Notes: a model not told the origin generated them from the sequence alone. 64,000 nucleotides of DNA from Paenibacillus etheri (GCF_001012825.1 NZ_LCZJ02000025.1:34441-98440); one strand, 5' to 3'; counted from the stretch's first letter, positions 8,224-18,411 are shown. Program-made: numbers and translations.

Positions 8224-8263
8224 ATAACCAGTCGCCGATAGACTACCGGCGACTGGTTATTTT
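8224..8263. terminator. Perfect 14-bp stem hairpin with T-tract (possibly bidirectional terminator)
   Basis: Arms 8224-8237 (ATAACCAGTCGCCG) and 8247-8260 pair perfectly around a nine-base loop and are followed by TTTT on the plus strand. It sits in the gene-free stretch 7929-8324. It may end transcription from the 8325-8633 gene, although on that strand the U-tract is short. No other feature was seen in this stretch. Confidence 0.55.
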
Positions 8264-8324
8264 AACTTGTAAGGTGTTTTAATCCCCTATCACAAACGGG
8301 GGACTTTTTTTATTACATGTTGTT

Positions 8325-8633
8325 TCATGAAATACGGACGTATTCCTTATTCGCTGTTTCCAACATGGATTTCCAATCCGCAAACTTCGTCTCTCTAACT
8401 ACATGACGATCAAAAAGTTCATCAGGGATGTCAGCAACATCTTCTTCTGTCTTTACTTGAAAGTTCCCTTTGATTACAAACTCATCAAAACTCTTGCAAT
8501 TGGAATACTTACTCATAAACGCTTCATTAAACAATTTCTCGAAAGAGATGTGATTGGGATCTTCTTGATACGTTTTCTGACCTTGTAACTCATTCATCAA
8601 TTCTTCCATGGTCATTGGTTTTTGTCTTCTCAA
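8325..8633 (-). CDS. Small acidic protein of unknown function
   Basis: The product is 102 residues from a TTG start at 8633, placed seven bases after AGGAG. It is mostly charged, has no membrane segment or signal peptide, and was not recognised. The middle reads FMSKYSNCKSFDEFVIKGNF and then VADIPDELFDRHV, a style seen in small helical Bacillus proteins tied to phage or stress islands, which is a weak impression only. The surrounding intergenic DNA is AT-rich. The following stretch 8634-9095 holds no gene or clear signal that I can support. Confidence 0.6.
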   Translation of the reverse strand: MRRQKPMTMEELMNELQGQKTYQEDPNHISFEKLFNEAFMSKYSNCKSFDEFVIKGNFQVKTEEDVADIPDELFDRHVVRETKFADWKSMLETANKEYVRIS

Positions 8634-9095
8634 ATTACCACTCCTAATTTTCTGTTATAGTTATAGAATATCATGTTAATCCATAAATCACACGAATCCT
8701 AAGCTTAACATAATTTTCACTATTTCACCTTTAGATTTTCACTTTTCACTTTAATAAGTCATAAAAAACTTTATATCAGAATGAAAATATCGGCTATAAC
8801 TACAATATACCACCAATTAACAAATGAATGAATCCAATTCTAGGTCAACAACGAATTGGTATCCTTCATGAAATACATAATACAATTCCTTCTCTTTCAT
8901 AGACATTGGTTCATCAATCCAAATACTAAAAAGGGCTCCTGATAAATACGGAAGCCCCACACTTTAGCTAGAATTCTTTAAACAACAGTTATAAAGGCAA
9001 AATCAATTCCTACTCCTTCGAAACTTGGATCAGATGTTGTTGAACTACCTCCAGCATAGATAGGTGTATCCTTTTAATAAATCGCAACTCTTATT

Positions 9096-12000
9096 TCACA
9101 TAATAAAGTTCAACATTTCTAAAGCACGTTTCAGCATTACTGCTGCTTGAGCGCGGCTTGCTGTTTCCCTCGGCGCGAGTTTCGTTGCCGATGTACCGCT
9201 CATAATTCCCATATCTACTCCCCATTGAACGGCTTCACGAGCAAAGCTAGATAACTGCGTCTGATCAGAATATACAACTAATGAAGTACTTAACTGATTG
9301 CTTCCAGAGCCCGTATCACCTTGCACGAGCTGAGCCGCCTTCATAATCATGACAATCATTTGCTCTCTTGTGATGAATGCGTCAGGGTCGAACTTATTGT
9401 TCCCTACCCCTTCTACTAAACCGTACTGAGCTGCTGTATTCACATCTGCTGCATACCATTTTTTTGCTGCAACATCGTCAAATACTTGATCAGTATCATT
9501 AATCAATAAACCTAAGCCCCTTACTAGCAGAGAAGCGAATTGCGCTCGAGTAACTTCACCTTCAGGATTAAAGGTTCGATCTGTTATACCGTTAACAATT
9601 AGCTTAGACGCAAGTGCTTCTATATCTGCTTGTGCCCAGTGACCTTTCAAATCATCGAATACTTTTTTGCCCTGCACAATGACATAAGATCCATTCGAGT
9701 GATCTTTAATCGTAGCGATTGTTTGACCATCTTTAACGGTAAATTGTGATGGCACGAATCGCATTTCTCCTGTCACCGGGTCATACTTCACTACGGTTAC
9801 TTCATTAAAATTGTGAATCACTTGATCTAATACTAATGTCCGTTCCACATAGCCAAAGGAATGAATATCGTACACCGCTTTCTTCGTTTGCAGCATTGCT
9901 GTGTATTCAATAAGATCACTTAGTCGCTTCATTCCATTATCAGAAATCATAATATCCAGCTTCTGATCATGCTCATCTCCAACGTTTTGTAAGTGTACAA
10001 TAAGTATTGTATCAGCATCTACTTCACTTTGAATATCCTTGTTATTTAACATTGCAACGGGCCATTTATAGCTTCCAAATGCATTACGAATCAACAAGTT
10101 CGTATCCGGCTTACTCGTAGATAATTCAAGTAAAGCCTCCATTGGAATGCGTATATCATAACGTCCGTAAGCTCCAGCCACTTCAATAGTTAATGTAGAT
10201 CCTGCTTGTGTCGATTTTGCAAAATCTTTCACTTTTTTCGCAAACTGATTCCTATCGAGTGAGGCAGTTACACTATTTTTCGCAGTATCAATGGTTAGCT
10301 CAGATGTTCTCGGTTCATATACAGCAGGGTTCTCTGTAACAGGGAGCTCTGTAGCAGGCTTCGTAATGCCACCGGTGCTACCACTACCGTTAACACCGCC
10401 ACTGTTGTTTCCTCCACTATTGTTGTTTCCTCCGTCGTTTCCTCCCCCAGAAGATTGATTAGTCATGGTAATATTCTTCTCACCTTGAACGTTTGATCCA
10501 TCCATTGCGGTTGCAATTACCTTGACTGTTCCATCCTTCACTGCTGTTAGCAATCCATTTTGATCAATCGTTGCTTTATCCGTTGTGCTCACGCCATCTG
10601 CCTCATATACGGACCATTTAACAATGTGACTAGTGGCATTAGCTGGGAGCAACTCCGCTGTAAACTGCAGGCTTCCGCCTTTTACATCAATTACTGCTGA
10701 GTTATTAGCGCCAGCTATAGAGATAGATTCTACCTTTACATCATTACCACCATTCTCGCCTCCGTCAGAAGATTGATTTGTAATGGTAATATCGTTCTCA
10801 CCTTGAACGTTTGATCCGTCCGTTGCGGCTGCAATTACTTTGACTGTTCCATCCTTCAACGCTGTTAACAATCCATTTTGATCAATAATTGCTTTGTCCG
10901 TTACGCTTACGCCATCTGTCTCATAGACGGACCATGTAACCGTGTGATTCGTAGCATTAGCTGGGAGCAACTCCGCCGTTAACTGCAGGCTTCCGCCTCT
11001 TACATCAATCACTACTGAGTCATTAGCGCCAGCTATAATGATAGATTCTACCTTTACATCATTACCACCATTCTCGCCTCCGTCAGAAGATTGATTCGTT
11101 ATGGTAATTTCTTTCTCACCTTGAACGTTTGATCCGTCCGTTGCGGCTGCAATTACTTTGACTGTTCCATCCTTCACTGCTGTTAACAATCCATTTTGAT
11201 CAATCGTTGCTTTATCCGTTGCGCTCACGCCATCTGCCTCATATACGGACCATTTAACAATGTGACTAGTGGCATTAGCTGGGAGCAACTCCGCTGTTAA
11301 CTGCAGGCTTCCGCCTTTTACATCAATCACTGCTGAGTCATTAGCGGTAGCTAAAGTAATAGATTCTACACTTACAACCGTAGCTTTCCACTTCGCGTAC
11401 AATATAATATTTTGATCTTCCACATGATTAGATGAAAAATCCCATTTCTCTGTTAATTCCTCATCCTTGTACCAACCAATGAATATATGACCTTCTTTTG
11501 TCGGTACTACTGGCTCTGTAATTGTGGTGCCTGATGTTACAGAAATACTTTCCACTTTGCTACCACCATTGCTGTTAAATGTTACTGTAATCTCATTGAT
11601 TGGAGCTAGTCCCGTATAATACTCAACTTCAGATATATTTCCATAACCGCCATTAGGGGACAAATAACGGATATACCGGTATGCTGTCGCCTGATCTGCA
11701 ATATTCACTTCAGTCCAACCAGGAGAAGGTTTAGACTCAATCGTATACAGATCCTTAAACCCAGCAGATTGAGACGTATTTGAACCTTGGAATTTCCCAC
11801 CTATCATTCTCCATTCATTGTCTGGGCGAGAGAAATAGCGGATAACTTGGATATTACTTTCATTTGATTTGCCTAGATCTATACCAACATACTGTCCATC
11901 TGCATTTTGTGCATCAAAATGGGTACTTGTATCTCCATCCATCGCTTTATCGAATGTACATGAGGAACAATCTTTCCATGATGGACCTGTACCGAAGACT

Positions 12001-15000
12001 TGACCTGATAGCTTATTTAACTGATTGCTAAGTAAAATTATAGCTTCACCCTTAACATTAGACCCGTCATTAGCCGTCGCTACAACTTTGACCTGCCCAT
12101 TCTTAGCAGCACTCAGCAAACCACTTGCACTTATCGTAGCTTTATCAGTAGCCGTTTCGTCCAAATTAACAACAGACCATGTAACGGTTTTATTTTGAGC
12201 GTTGTCCGGAGTTAGAGCTGCCGTCATCTGTAATGTTCCTCGGTTCGTATCAATGGCGGATTTGTCTCCATGTCCAGTCACTTGAATACCCGATACGGAA
12301 GAGTATAGATTCAAGGTAATGGCATTACCGAAAACTTGCACTTTCTCCCCTAGTCCCATAGTAATTTGCACGTCTCTAACCGTTACAACAGCTGATGGTC
12401 TATCACTTGTTTTCGCCTTTAAATGTAGCGTAAGCGAATCCAGCGATTCAATGATACCTTTAGAATCCCCTTCCAGAACGATGCGCACTTGTCCTGGTGC
12501 TATAACATCAGATGATTCAACTGAAAGACCTGCAATTAGCGATTCGGCTGAGACAAACTCAAGTAATTCCGGATCGTAAGCAATAACGGCATCTAACTTC
12601 TTAATTTTTTCCGTATCCTTCAGTCCGCTGATTACGTATGTCAAGTCGAAAGCTTCTCCAACGTTAACCGATTCATTACCTTTTAACGCGGAGGTTAAGC
12701 CTATAGGCACAGGTTGCTGGTATAGATCATGATCTATTCTCCATTTTTGCAGCATAGAATCATCCCATACCCCCAGATTTACATGCACTCCTTCCCCAAG
12801 CGAGAGCTGGCTTAGCTGGAGTACCAACCCGCTTTTTACATTGGTTAGCTTAAAGTAACCGTCATTTGTTGGCTCGACTTTCCATTTCTGATGATCGCCC
12901 CCTGACCAGAGACTCTGCTGTACAATAGTCTGTGCATCGCTCGATAGGTTCTGAACCTCAAGCACTTTGCCACTATTTAAATTAGTAATTTTATAAATAT
13001 CTTCACTATCTAAGGGCTCAAAACCCCATTGTTGATTTGCAGCTGCCTTGAATGAAACCTTATCTTGTACTATAAAAGTTGGATTGTGTTTAACCTTCAG
13101 CGATAACCCACTACTTTTGCTGATGATCTGTGTGTTCCCACCCCCAACATCATTCAACTTCCACATCTGATTGTTCGCATTACTCAACGTTCTTTGACGT
13201 ATCTCTTCTCCAGTGCTGTCGCTAAGAGAAGTTAGGGCTTTTTGGCTCGAACGGTTCACGATGGTGAAGTAGCCATCGGATGCATCCGAAATAGACCATT
13301 GTTGATTAATATTTCCATTCTCATCCCATTCGATAATATCTGCACTATCCAAGGATGAGCCTCCAGAAACGTCAATCGCCTTTCCCGAGTTGACGTTGAC
13401 GATAGAAGAATAGGTACCTTCTCGTTTCACTATTTTCCATAATTGAGCCGGATCTATCCCACCTTGTCCTTGCCCTACTTGTGCATCATCCAGCTTCGAA
13501 GCGTCATTGACCTGCAAAAACATGTTGCTAAACGAATTTGAGAGTGCATAAGATTCGTCAGAATTAAACGTAGGCAAGCTAATTTTCACTGTAACATCTT
13601 TACCAGCTATCATTGCTAATGAACGAGTATCCACTTTCCCTGGTACCGCAGTAATAAGTGCGCCTGTTGATTCTATCTTTCCGATTCCTTTTTTGCTAGA
13701 TAGTAATAGATCCTGATTAATATCGGAGTTCAAGACAGCTGTCATCGTCCCTTGACTCATGTCCCATGAAAGATTTTTAATGGTCGTCTGGTTTCTGCTT
13801 TTTGTGCCTGAAATGCTTCCTTTTTGCCACTGTTCTGGCAACGCAGGAAGAAGTTCAATCGAATTAGCATTCGAATATACCAATGCTTCCATCAGGATAG
13901 CTGGAATCGTGATCGATGCATCCGTACAATACACACTTTGCCAATTATCATTATGTGAGGTCATTAAGCTCAAAAAGAAATAATTATCGGTAAAAAGTGG
14001 CTTAATTGCATCATAAACACCCGCACCCCGTTTAAGTCTCGCTTCAACTAGCGCGTTATGAACAAGTCCGTGTGCGGCATTTTGACCACTTTCTTGTACG
14101 CGGTTGTCTAAGGCTTTCATAGATCCCTCGAAAAGAGCAGAATCTCCTTCCTCGATTTCATGCGCCGGCCACGCTGGATACAAATGGCTGATGTGTCGGT
14201 GATAATTTTGATCTTCAATTCCTTCCATCGCCCATTCTTTCAAAGAGCCATCTGTGTTGTATACATAACTTGGGAGTTTGTTCAACAAACTCTCCCACCT
14301 TTGAATATCCTCAGAATGCCCACTTGCCTCGGCAACGTCAATCAGCATTTTTAGCGCATCTTTAGTCGATGCAATATCCATGGTTGCATTCGGCTGAAGT
14401 GTTGAAGATCGATTTGAGGGATAATTTTCCGGTGAATAAGTAGGAACCAGAATGTGCTTACCGTATTTATCCATATAATCATCCGTCAAAAGCTGTTCAA
14501 AGAAATTACCCACCTTTGTCAAGTTTGTATACAGAATATCAAGTACAGGTGCCTCTCCACCTTTACCATCAGGTATCTGGCGATTACCAAAAGTTAAATA
14601 GTACTCATAAAAAGGCATAAGAAGCCAGCTGCCTCCGGAAAGCCAATATTGACCCGGAAAGGAATCATCAGTCGTAAAATGCGTTAATGCTCCGCCCTCG
14701 CCATCCGTTCTAGGAGGGGCTAAAATCGCATTTTTGAAGCCAAAAATTCGCTCTGCGTTGAGTTCCCAGTCTGCGATTTGATTCATGATCAGGTTAAAGT
14801 AACCTTCCATGGCCTCAGGTGTATTTCCAATGTTGCCGCCGGCAATCTGCAGATTAACATTCGCATCGGTCGTGAAATCCCCCATCCATTGCGGCATAAA
14901 TTCACCTGTCCATATCCCCATCAGTCGTGGAGGACCAAAGCCACTTGATGAGATGTAAGCATATCTACCGCTATCGAACATTTTCTCAACTAATGCTGTA

Positions 15001-16142
15001 TTTAATTCTTGTTTGTTTTCTCTTTGCTTATCAAGAAGTTGTTCGCTCGTAAGGGAACGATCTGTCAAATCCGCATTCAGATCGAGCTTGACCCTATTCA
15101 TCATCTCACCATGAATTTCAGCATGTGGAGCTAGCATTTTCGCATAATCAAGTTTTCCATTTATCGTATACTTCTCTAGAACTTTCGAAATATCCGCCAG
15201 CAATTTATCTACAAGCTTGTCATCATTAAGCTCAAAATCTTTATCCTGCCGATCAAGGCTTGTTATTAGAGCAATATGCGTTGCGCCCGAAATATTGACA
15301 CGCTCATCAACAACACTTTTAATGCCATCTGTAACGATTTGGGTAACGCCTGCATAACCACCACTTTTTAGTGGCGAATTCGCTTGTGATGTGTATTTCC
15401 CTTTTAACGATAAATAGTCGCCTTTTGAATCAACCTTTTTATTCAATGAAATTCCTGTGCTATCGAAATTCGGCATAGACTTAGCATCGATCTCCACCGT
15501 AGCACTAAAATCATTCGCTTGTGTCGGCTTTTCCATATATGTAACGATGACATTGTCGGTCCGTGACACAAAAGTTTTCCTCAGCCAATCTCCTTTCGCA
15601 TCGCTCCATTGTACGCCGACCTCACCCGTTTCAAAATTGGTCCAGCGATCATAATTCGATTGCGTACCGGACGATGTTAAGTTTAACTTAGCCTTGTAAC
15701 CCGGATGAAACGAGTAGGTGTTGACAATATTCCAGTTCGCTCTACTGTCTCCTGAATATTCACGAAGCCAATTCGTCGCCGCTTGATTCGCCTTACCAGC
15801 CGCATCTTTTCCTTTATCGGCCATAACAAGATCACGAACTTCCTTCAAGACACTACTAATATCAGGCGCTTCGCGTACTCCGTTATTAGGTACATTAAAT
15901 CTAGTGTTGTTAAAAATGAACGTGTCATTGAGAGGATCTCCATAATCCATGACCCCTAATAAACCATTACCGCTAACCATTGCATCCTTCCACCACGTTG
16001 CCACTTGTTTGGAATGAATACCTCGCATCTCCGTAGGCTTGATGTCAGTGCTAATCGCACGGACAACCTCAGGAGCTGTTGCGAACAACGACGTGAAGAG
16101 AGCCGTTGTAAGCCCCATCGCTATAATTCTTTTCCTCAACAT
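9096..16142 (-). CDS. Giant secreted GH95-like glycoside hydrolase with ricin-B, cohesin-like, Big2, discoidin-like, InlB-repeat and SLH domains
   Basis: The product is 2,348 residues from an ATG at 16142, which has a GGTGA-type site; the ATG at 16157 has none. Approximate domains: signal peptide 1-30; GH95-like catalytic region 38-857 (NVNLQ near 430, LVPTYSPENYP, HRHISHLYPAWPAHE near 657, IELLPALPEQW near 765); two ricin-type beta-trefoil modules 885-1140; cohesin-like domain 1148-1277; Big2 domain 1281-1374; discoidin-like (F5/8 C) module 1381-1506; InlB/Flg_new repeat 1517-1586; three near-identical Big2 repeats 1591-1897; Gly/Asn/Ser linker 1897-1931; an unassigned domain; three SLH repeats 2161-2347. 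The SLH set predicts anchoring to the cell-wall polymer outside the cell. GH95 members are mainly alpha-L-fucosidases or galactosidases. The usual MNYW signature is absent here, so the substrate is uncertain. Confidence 0.88.
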   Translation of the reverse strand: MLRKRIIAMGLTTALFTSLFATAPEVVRAISTDIKPTEMRGIHSKQVATWWKDAMVSGNGLLGVMDYGDPLNDTFIFNNTRFNVPNNGVREAPDISSVLKEVRDLVMADKGKDAAGKANQAATNWLREYSGDSRANWNIVNTYSFHPGYKAKLNLTSSGTQSNYDRWTNFETGEVGVQWSDAKGDWLRKTFVSRTDNVIVTYMEKPTQANDFSATVEIDAKSMPNFDSTGISLNKKVDSKGDYLSLKGKYTSQANSPLKSGGYAGVTQIVTDGIKSVVDERVNISGATHIALITSLDRQDKDFELNDDKLVDKLLADISKVLEKYTINGKLDYAKMLAPHAEIHGEMMNRVKLDLNADLTDRSLTSEQLLDKQRENKQELNTALVEKMFDSGRYAYISSSGFGPPRLMGIWTGEFMPQWMGDFTTDANVNLQIAGGNIGNTPEAMEGYFNLIMNQIADWELNAERIFGFKNAILAPPRTDGEGGALTHFTTDDSFPGQYWLSGGSWLLMPFYEYYLTFGNRQIPDGKGGEAPVLDILYTNLTKVGNFFEQLLTDDYMDKYGKHILVPTYSPENYPSNRSSTLQPNATMDIASTKDALKMLIDVAEASGHSEDIQRWESLLNKLPSYVYNTDGSLKEWAMEGIEDQNYHRHISHLYPAWPAHEIEEGDSALFEGSMKALDNRVQESGQNAAHGLVHNALVEARLKRGAGVYDAIKPLFTDNYFFLSLMTSHNDNWQSVYCTDASITIPAILMEALVYSNANSIELLPALPEQWQKGSISGTKSRNQTTIKNLSWDMSQGTMTAVLNSDINQDLLLSSKKGIGKIESTGALITAVPGKVDTRSLAMIAGKDVTVKISLPTFNSDESYALSNSFSNMFLQVNDASKLDDAQVGQGQGGIDPAQLWKIVKREGTYSSIVNVNSGKAIDVSGGSSLDSADIIEWDENGNINQQWSISDASDGYFTIVNRSSQKALTSLSDSTGEEIRQRTLSNANNQMWKLNDVGGGNTQIISKSSGLSLKVKHNPTFIVQDKVSFKAAANQQWGFEPLDSEDIYKITNLNSGKVLEVQNLSSDAQTIVQQSLWSGGDHQKWKVEPTNDGYFKLTNVKSGLVLQLSQLSLGEGVHVNLGVWDDSMLQKWRIDHDLYQQPVPIGLTSALKGNESVNVGEAFDLTYVISGLKDTEKIKKLDAVIAYDPELLEFVSAESLIAGLSVESSDVIAPGQVRIVLEGDSKGIIESLDSLTLHLKAKTSDRPSAVVTVRDVQITMGLGEKVQVFGNAITLNLYSSVSGIQVTGHGDKSAIDTNRGTLQMTAALTPDNAQNKTVTWSVVNLDETATDKATISASGLLSAAKNGQVKVVATANDGSNVKGEAIILLSNQLNKLSGQVFGTGPSWKDCSSCTFDKAMDGDTSTHFDAQNADGQYVGIDLGKSNESNIQVIRYFSRPDNEWRMIGGKFQGSNTSQSAGFKDLYTIESKPSPGWTEVNIADQATAYRYIRYLSPNGGYGNISEVEYYTGLAPINEITVTFNSNGGSKVESISVTSGTTITEPVVPTKEGHIFIGWYKDEELTEKWDFSSNHVEDQNIILYAKWKATVVSVESITLATANDSAVIDVKGGSLQLTAELLPANATSHIVKWSVYEADGVSATDKATIDQNGLLTAVKDGTVKVIAAATDGSNVQGEKEITITNQSSDGGENGGNDVKVESIIIAGANDSVVIDVRGGSLQLTAELLPANATNHTVTWSVYETDGVSVTDKAIIDQNGLLTALKDGTVKVIAAATDGSNVQGENDITITNQSSDGGENGGNDVKVESISIAGANNSAVIDVKGGSLQFTAELLPANATSHIVKWSVYEADGVSTTDKATIDQNGLLTAVKDGTVKVIATAMDGSNVQGEKNITMTNQSSGGGNDGGNNNSGGNNSGGVNGSGSTGGITKPATELPVTENPAVYEPRTSELTIDTAKNSVTASLDRNQFAKKVKDFAKSTQAGSTLTIEVAGAYGRYDIRIPMEALLELSTSKPDTNLLIRNAFGSYKWPVAMLNNKDIQSEVDADTILIVHLQNVGDEHDQKLDIMISDNGMKRLSDLIEYTAMLQTKKAVYDIHSFGYVERTLVLDQVIHNFNEVTVVKYDPVTGEMRFVPSQFTVKDGQTIATIKDHSNGSYVIVQGKKVFDDLKGHWAQADIEALASKLIVNGITDRTFNPEGEVTRAQFASLLVRGLGLLINDTDQVFDDVAAKKWYAADVNTAAQYGLVEGVGNNKFDPDAFITREQMIVMIMKAAQLVQGDTGSGSNQLSTSLVVYSDQTQLSSFAREAVQWGVDMGIMSGTSATKLAPRETASRAQAAVMLKRALEMLNFIM
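10451..11404 (-). repeat. Three tandem 318-bp repeats encoding Big2 domains
   Basis: The landmark AAGATTGATT recurs at 10451, 10769 and 11087, an exact 318-base period (106 codons). Each unit encodes a Big2 domain plus a Ser/Gly/Glu/Asn-rich spacer. The copies differ at scattered, often single-base positions, which indicates recent expansion or ongoing gene conversion. The more distant Big2 domain upstream in the protein (12020-12300) is clearly older. Confidence 0.9.
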
Positions 16143-16297
16143 GTTATCTTCACCCATTTTCTATATATAATGTTAAAATAATTGTTACTGTAAAAAGGAC
16201 AACATTGACCAATATGAAACTATTAGCATCTCATTGTCATCGACCCCATTTTTAATATTTAACGTTATGTTGTTGTTACCATTTATTACCGCCGAAA

Positions 16298-16311
16298 TGA
16301 TAACGCTTTCA
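16298..16311. promoter_or_regulatory. cre site upstream of the GH95-like gene
   Basis: On the minus strand TGAAAGCGTTATCA matches TGWAANCGNTNWCA at every fixed position. It lies about 155 bases before the ATG at 16142. The gene-free stretch 16143-16475 also has AT-rich DNA suitable for a promoter, but no hexamer pair is convincing. Carbon catabolite control of the enzyme is the likely meaning. Confidence 0.65.
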
Positions 16312-16475
16312 TTCTAGCATTCAAGAAAAAAATCTCTATAACAATATTTAGATCATTTGGTTTTTTTATCACTCATTAAAATTCGTCTTCGAATATTTTT
16401 AGGTAACATTTTTGGATTTTTGTAGTATTTTTGGTTTTATGTTAGAAATCCAATAATTTGTACTGTTAAAACAAA

Positions 16476-16505
16476 AAGCCTCCCTTATACATATAAGGAA
16501 GGCTT
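16476..16505 (-). terminator. Terminator of tyrS
   Basis: The hairpin AAGCCT(C)CCTTAT / ATAAGG(A)AGGCTT is followed on the minus strand by a TTTTTGTTTT tract, directly behind the tyrS stop codon. Confidence 0.8.
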
Positions 16506-16521
16506 CTTAATATCATTTTCT

Positions 16522-17781
16522 CTAGGACAATTTTACCAAGCTGTAGTTTTTCTTACCCTTACGGATAATGATAAACCGGCCGCCGATAGCTTCACTAGCA
16601 GTAACCTCCAGCGCTACATCGCTAACTTTCTCACCATTCATGGAGATTGCTCCTTTGGTGATATCCTCACGTGCTTGACGCTTGGATGGCTCAATACCTA
16701 GATCAACCAACCACTCTACGATATTTTTAGATTCCAGCGTAGTTTCGTAGGTCGGCATTTCCTTGAAGCCTTGCTCGATCTCATCAGCAGTTAGGGATTT
16801 GATATCTCCACTGAACAGAGCAGCAGTAATACGTTTAGCCTGCTCCAGCAATTCTTCACCATGAACGAATCTGGTCATTTCTTCGGCAAGAGTTTTTTGA
16901 GCTTCGCGTTTATGTGGTTCGGTCTGTACTTTTTCCGCAAGCGCATCAATTTGCTCTTTAGATAGGAACGTAAAGTACTTCAAGTATTTCACAACATCAC
17001 GGTCATCGGTGTTCGCCCAGAACTGGTAAAACTCAAACGCCGTCGTTTTGTTCGGATCCAGCCAGATAGCTCCTCCAGCTGATTTCCCGAATTTTGTACC
17101 ATCGGCTTTCAGCATAAGCGGGATCGTAAGTCCGAATGCCTTTGCTTCAGGTCCTTCTTTTCTGCGGATCAGATCTAGACCACTTGTAATGTTGCCCCAT
17201 TGATCGGAGCCACCAATTTGCAGCTGCACATCTTCATGCTGGTACAGATGCAGGTAATCTAGGGATTGCAGGATTTGGTAGGAGAATTCCGTAAAGGAAA
17301 TTCCGCTGTCCAATCTGCTCGCAACAACATCTTTGGCAAGCATCGAATTGATGCTAAAGTTCTTACCATAGTCACGTAAAAATTCGATCACATTGATTTT
17401 ATGCGTCCAATCGTAGTTGTTCACCATCCGGATTTGATTGTCGCCATCTGTAACGAACAGCTTTTTCATTTGTGCGGTAAGCGCATCTACGTTAGCTTGG
17501 ATTTGCTCCAGTGTCTGCAATGAACGCTCGGATTGTCGTCCACTCGGATCACCGATCGTACCCGTAGCACCACCAATTAGCATAACCGGACGATGTCCTG
17601 CAAGCTGGAATCTTTTGAGCACCATGAACGGAATCAAGTGACCAATATGCATGCTGTCACCCGTTGGATCTACGCCGCAGTACACAGAAACAGATTTCTG
17701 GTTGGTCAATTCTCTAAGCCCTTCGGCATCGGTTTGTTGATTGATGGCATCGCGCCACTCTAGTTCGTCGATAATATTCAT
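16522..17781 (-). CDS. tyrS: Tyrosyl-tRNA synthetase
   Basis: This 419-residue cytoplasmic class I synthetase charges tRNA-Tyr. The HIGH motif is present in SMHIGHLIPFMVLKRF near residue 45. The KMSKS-equivalent is KFGKS in LKADGTKFGKSAGG near residue 232. An S4 RNA-binding domain closes the protein (SKRQAREDITKGAISMNGEK onward, about 350-419). Length and motifs match the bacterial TyrRS (TyrS) group. It is a single-gene unit with its own terminator and a T-box leader carrying a Tyr specifier codon, so expression should rise when uncharged tRNA-Tyr accumulates. Confidence 0.97.
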   Translation of the reverse strand: MNIIDELEWRDAINQQTDAEGLRELTNQKSVSVYCGVDPTGDSMHIGHLIPFMVLKRFQLAGHRPVMLIGGATGTIGDPSGRQSERSLQTLEQIQANVDALTAQMKKLFVTDGDNQIRMVNNYDWTHKINVIEFLRDYGKNFSINSMLAKDVVASRLDSGISFTEFSYQILQSLDYLHLYQHEDVQLQIGGSDQWGNITSGLDLIRRKEGPEAKAFGLTIPLMLKADGTKFGKSAGGAIWLDPNKTTAFEFYQFWANTDDRDVVKYLKYFTFLSKEQIDALAEKVQTEPHKREAQKTLAEEMTRFVHGEELLEQAKRITAALFSGDIKSLTADEIEQGFKEMPTYETTLESKNIVEWLVDLGIEPSKRQAREDITKGAISMNGEKVSDVALEVTASEAIGGRFIIIRKGKKNYSLVKLS

Positions 17782-17852
17782 TGCCTAACACCCCTTAAAT
17801 TAGTAGATATCCTATTGATGAAGTGAAACATATAAATCCTTGTATTTAAAAA

Positions 17853-17897
17853 CAAAAAAATCGCCCCCGTGTCTATTGTAGACATAGGGACGATTGA
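17853..17897 (-). terminator. T-box intrinsic terminator
   Basis: The minus strand reads AATCGTCCCTATGTCTA, loop CAA, then a complementary arm ending GGGGGCGATT and a run of Ts. It overlaps the 3' side of the T-box antiterminator, as required for the switch. Confidence 0.85.
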
Positions 17898-18125
17898 ATA
17901 ACCGTGTTACCACCCAGATTGCACCAATGAAAACGCTAATGCTAAAACATAGCATTGATGCCACTCGTGACGAGATATCGTTCGCCATTCCGCTCGGTGT
18001 TAGCCGAGATACTCCAAAGTGTAATTCGTACTCTTAGTATGTACCGGGTTTCATCAACCCCCGGCTTTCTGGAACAGGGACTAAGCTACTACTGGGCTTC
18101 TTCAACGTATATCGTATATAAGATT
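17859..18125 (-). ncRNA. Tyrosine T-box riboswitch leader of tyrS
   Basis: The predicted transcript starts near 18125. It contains a long Stem I with the AG bulge/distal loop region (about 18040-18085) and a specifier loop holding the Tyr codon TAC (in GAATTACACTTTGGAG, about 18018-18033). The T-box itself is TGGGTGGTAACACGG (about 17902-17916). A strong terminator (17859-17897) pairs GTCCC..ATGTCTA with TAGACA..GGGGGC before a T7 tract. The order, spacing and specifier all agree with a tRNA-Tyr-sensing transcription-attenuation T-box. Confidence 0.93.
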
Positions 18126-18131
18126 ACAGCC

Positions 18132-18160
18132 AGTATAGTGAAATAATTCTTCAATGTCAA
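18132..18160 (-). promoter_or_regulatory. SigA promoter of the tyrS T-box transcript
   Basis: TTGACA (18160-18155) and TATACT (18137-18132) are separated by exactly 17 bases on the minus strand, ending a few bases before the start of Stem I. It is the clearest SigA promoter in the window. Confidence 0.85.
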
Positions 18161-18411
18161 CATATTAAGCTGAGAATACTGGGAAAGAAGATTTCCGCCT
18201 ATCTGGAATTTGAAGTGGAGACGTACCGGAATCTTTACTCCCTTCAGCACATCGAAGTCCTTCTCAATCGTATTAAGGTCTACGATAACGCCGGGGTAGT
18301 CGATTGTCGAGTGCACTTCACAATCTGAATCGGTTTGCACTGTCCATTTGTAGGTACGCTTCAATGCGGCTGCTCGTTTGATATTCCTGCTATTAGCCTT
18401 TTCCACAATAA

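Noticed and set aside
8634-9095. Possible small gene or RNA in the 460-base gap before the giant enzyme gene
   Set aside because: AT-rich with no ribosome-site/start pair and no stable hairpin; nothing could be supported.
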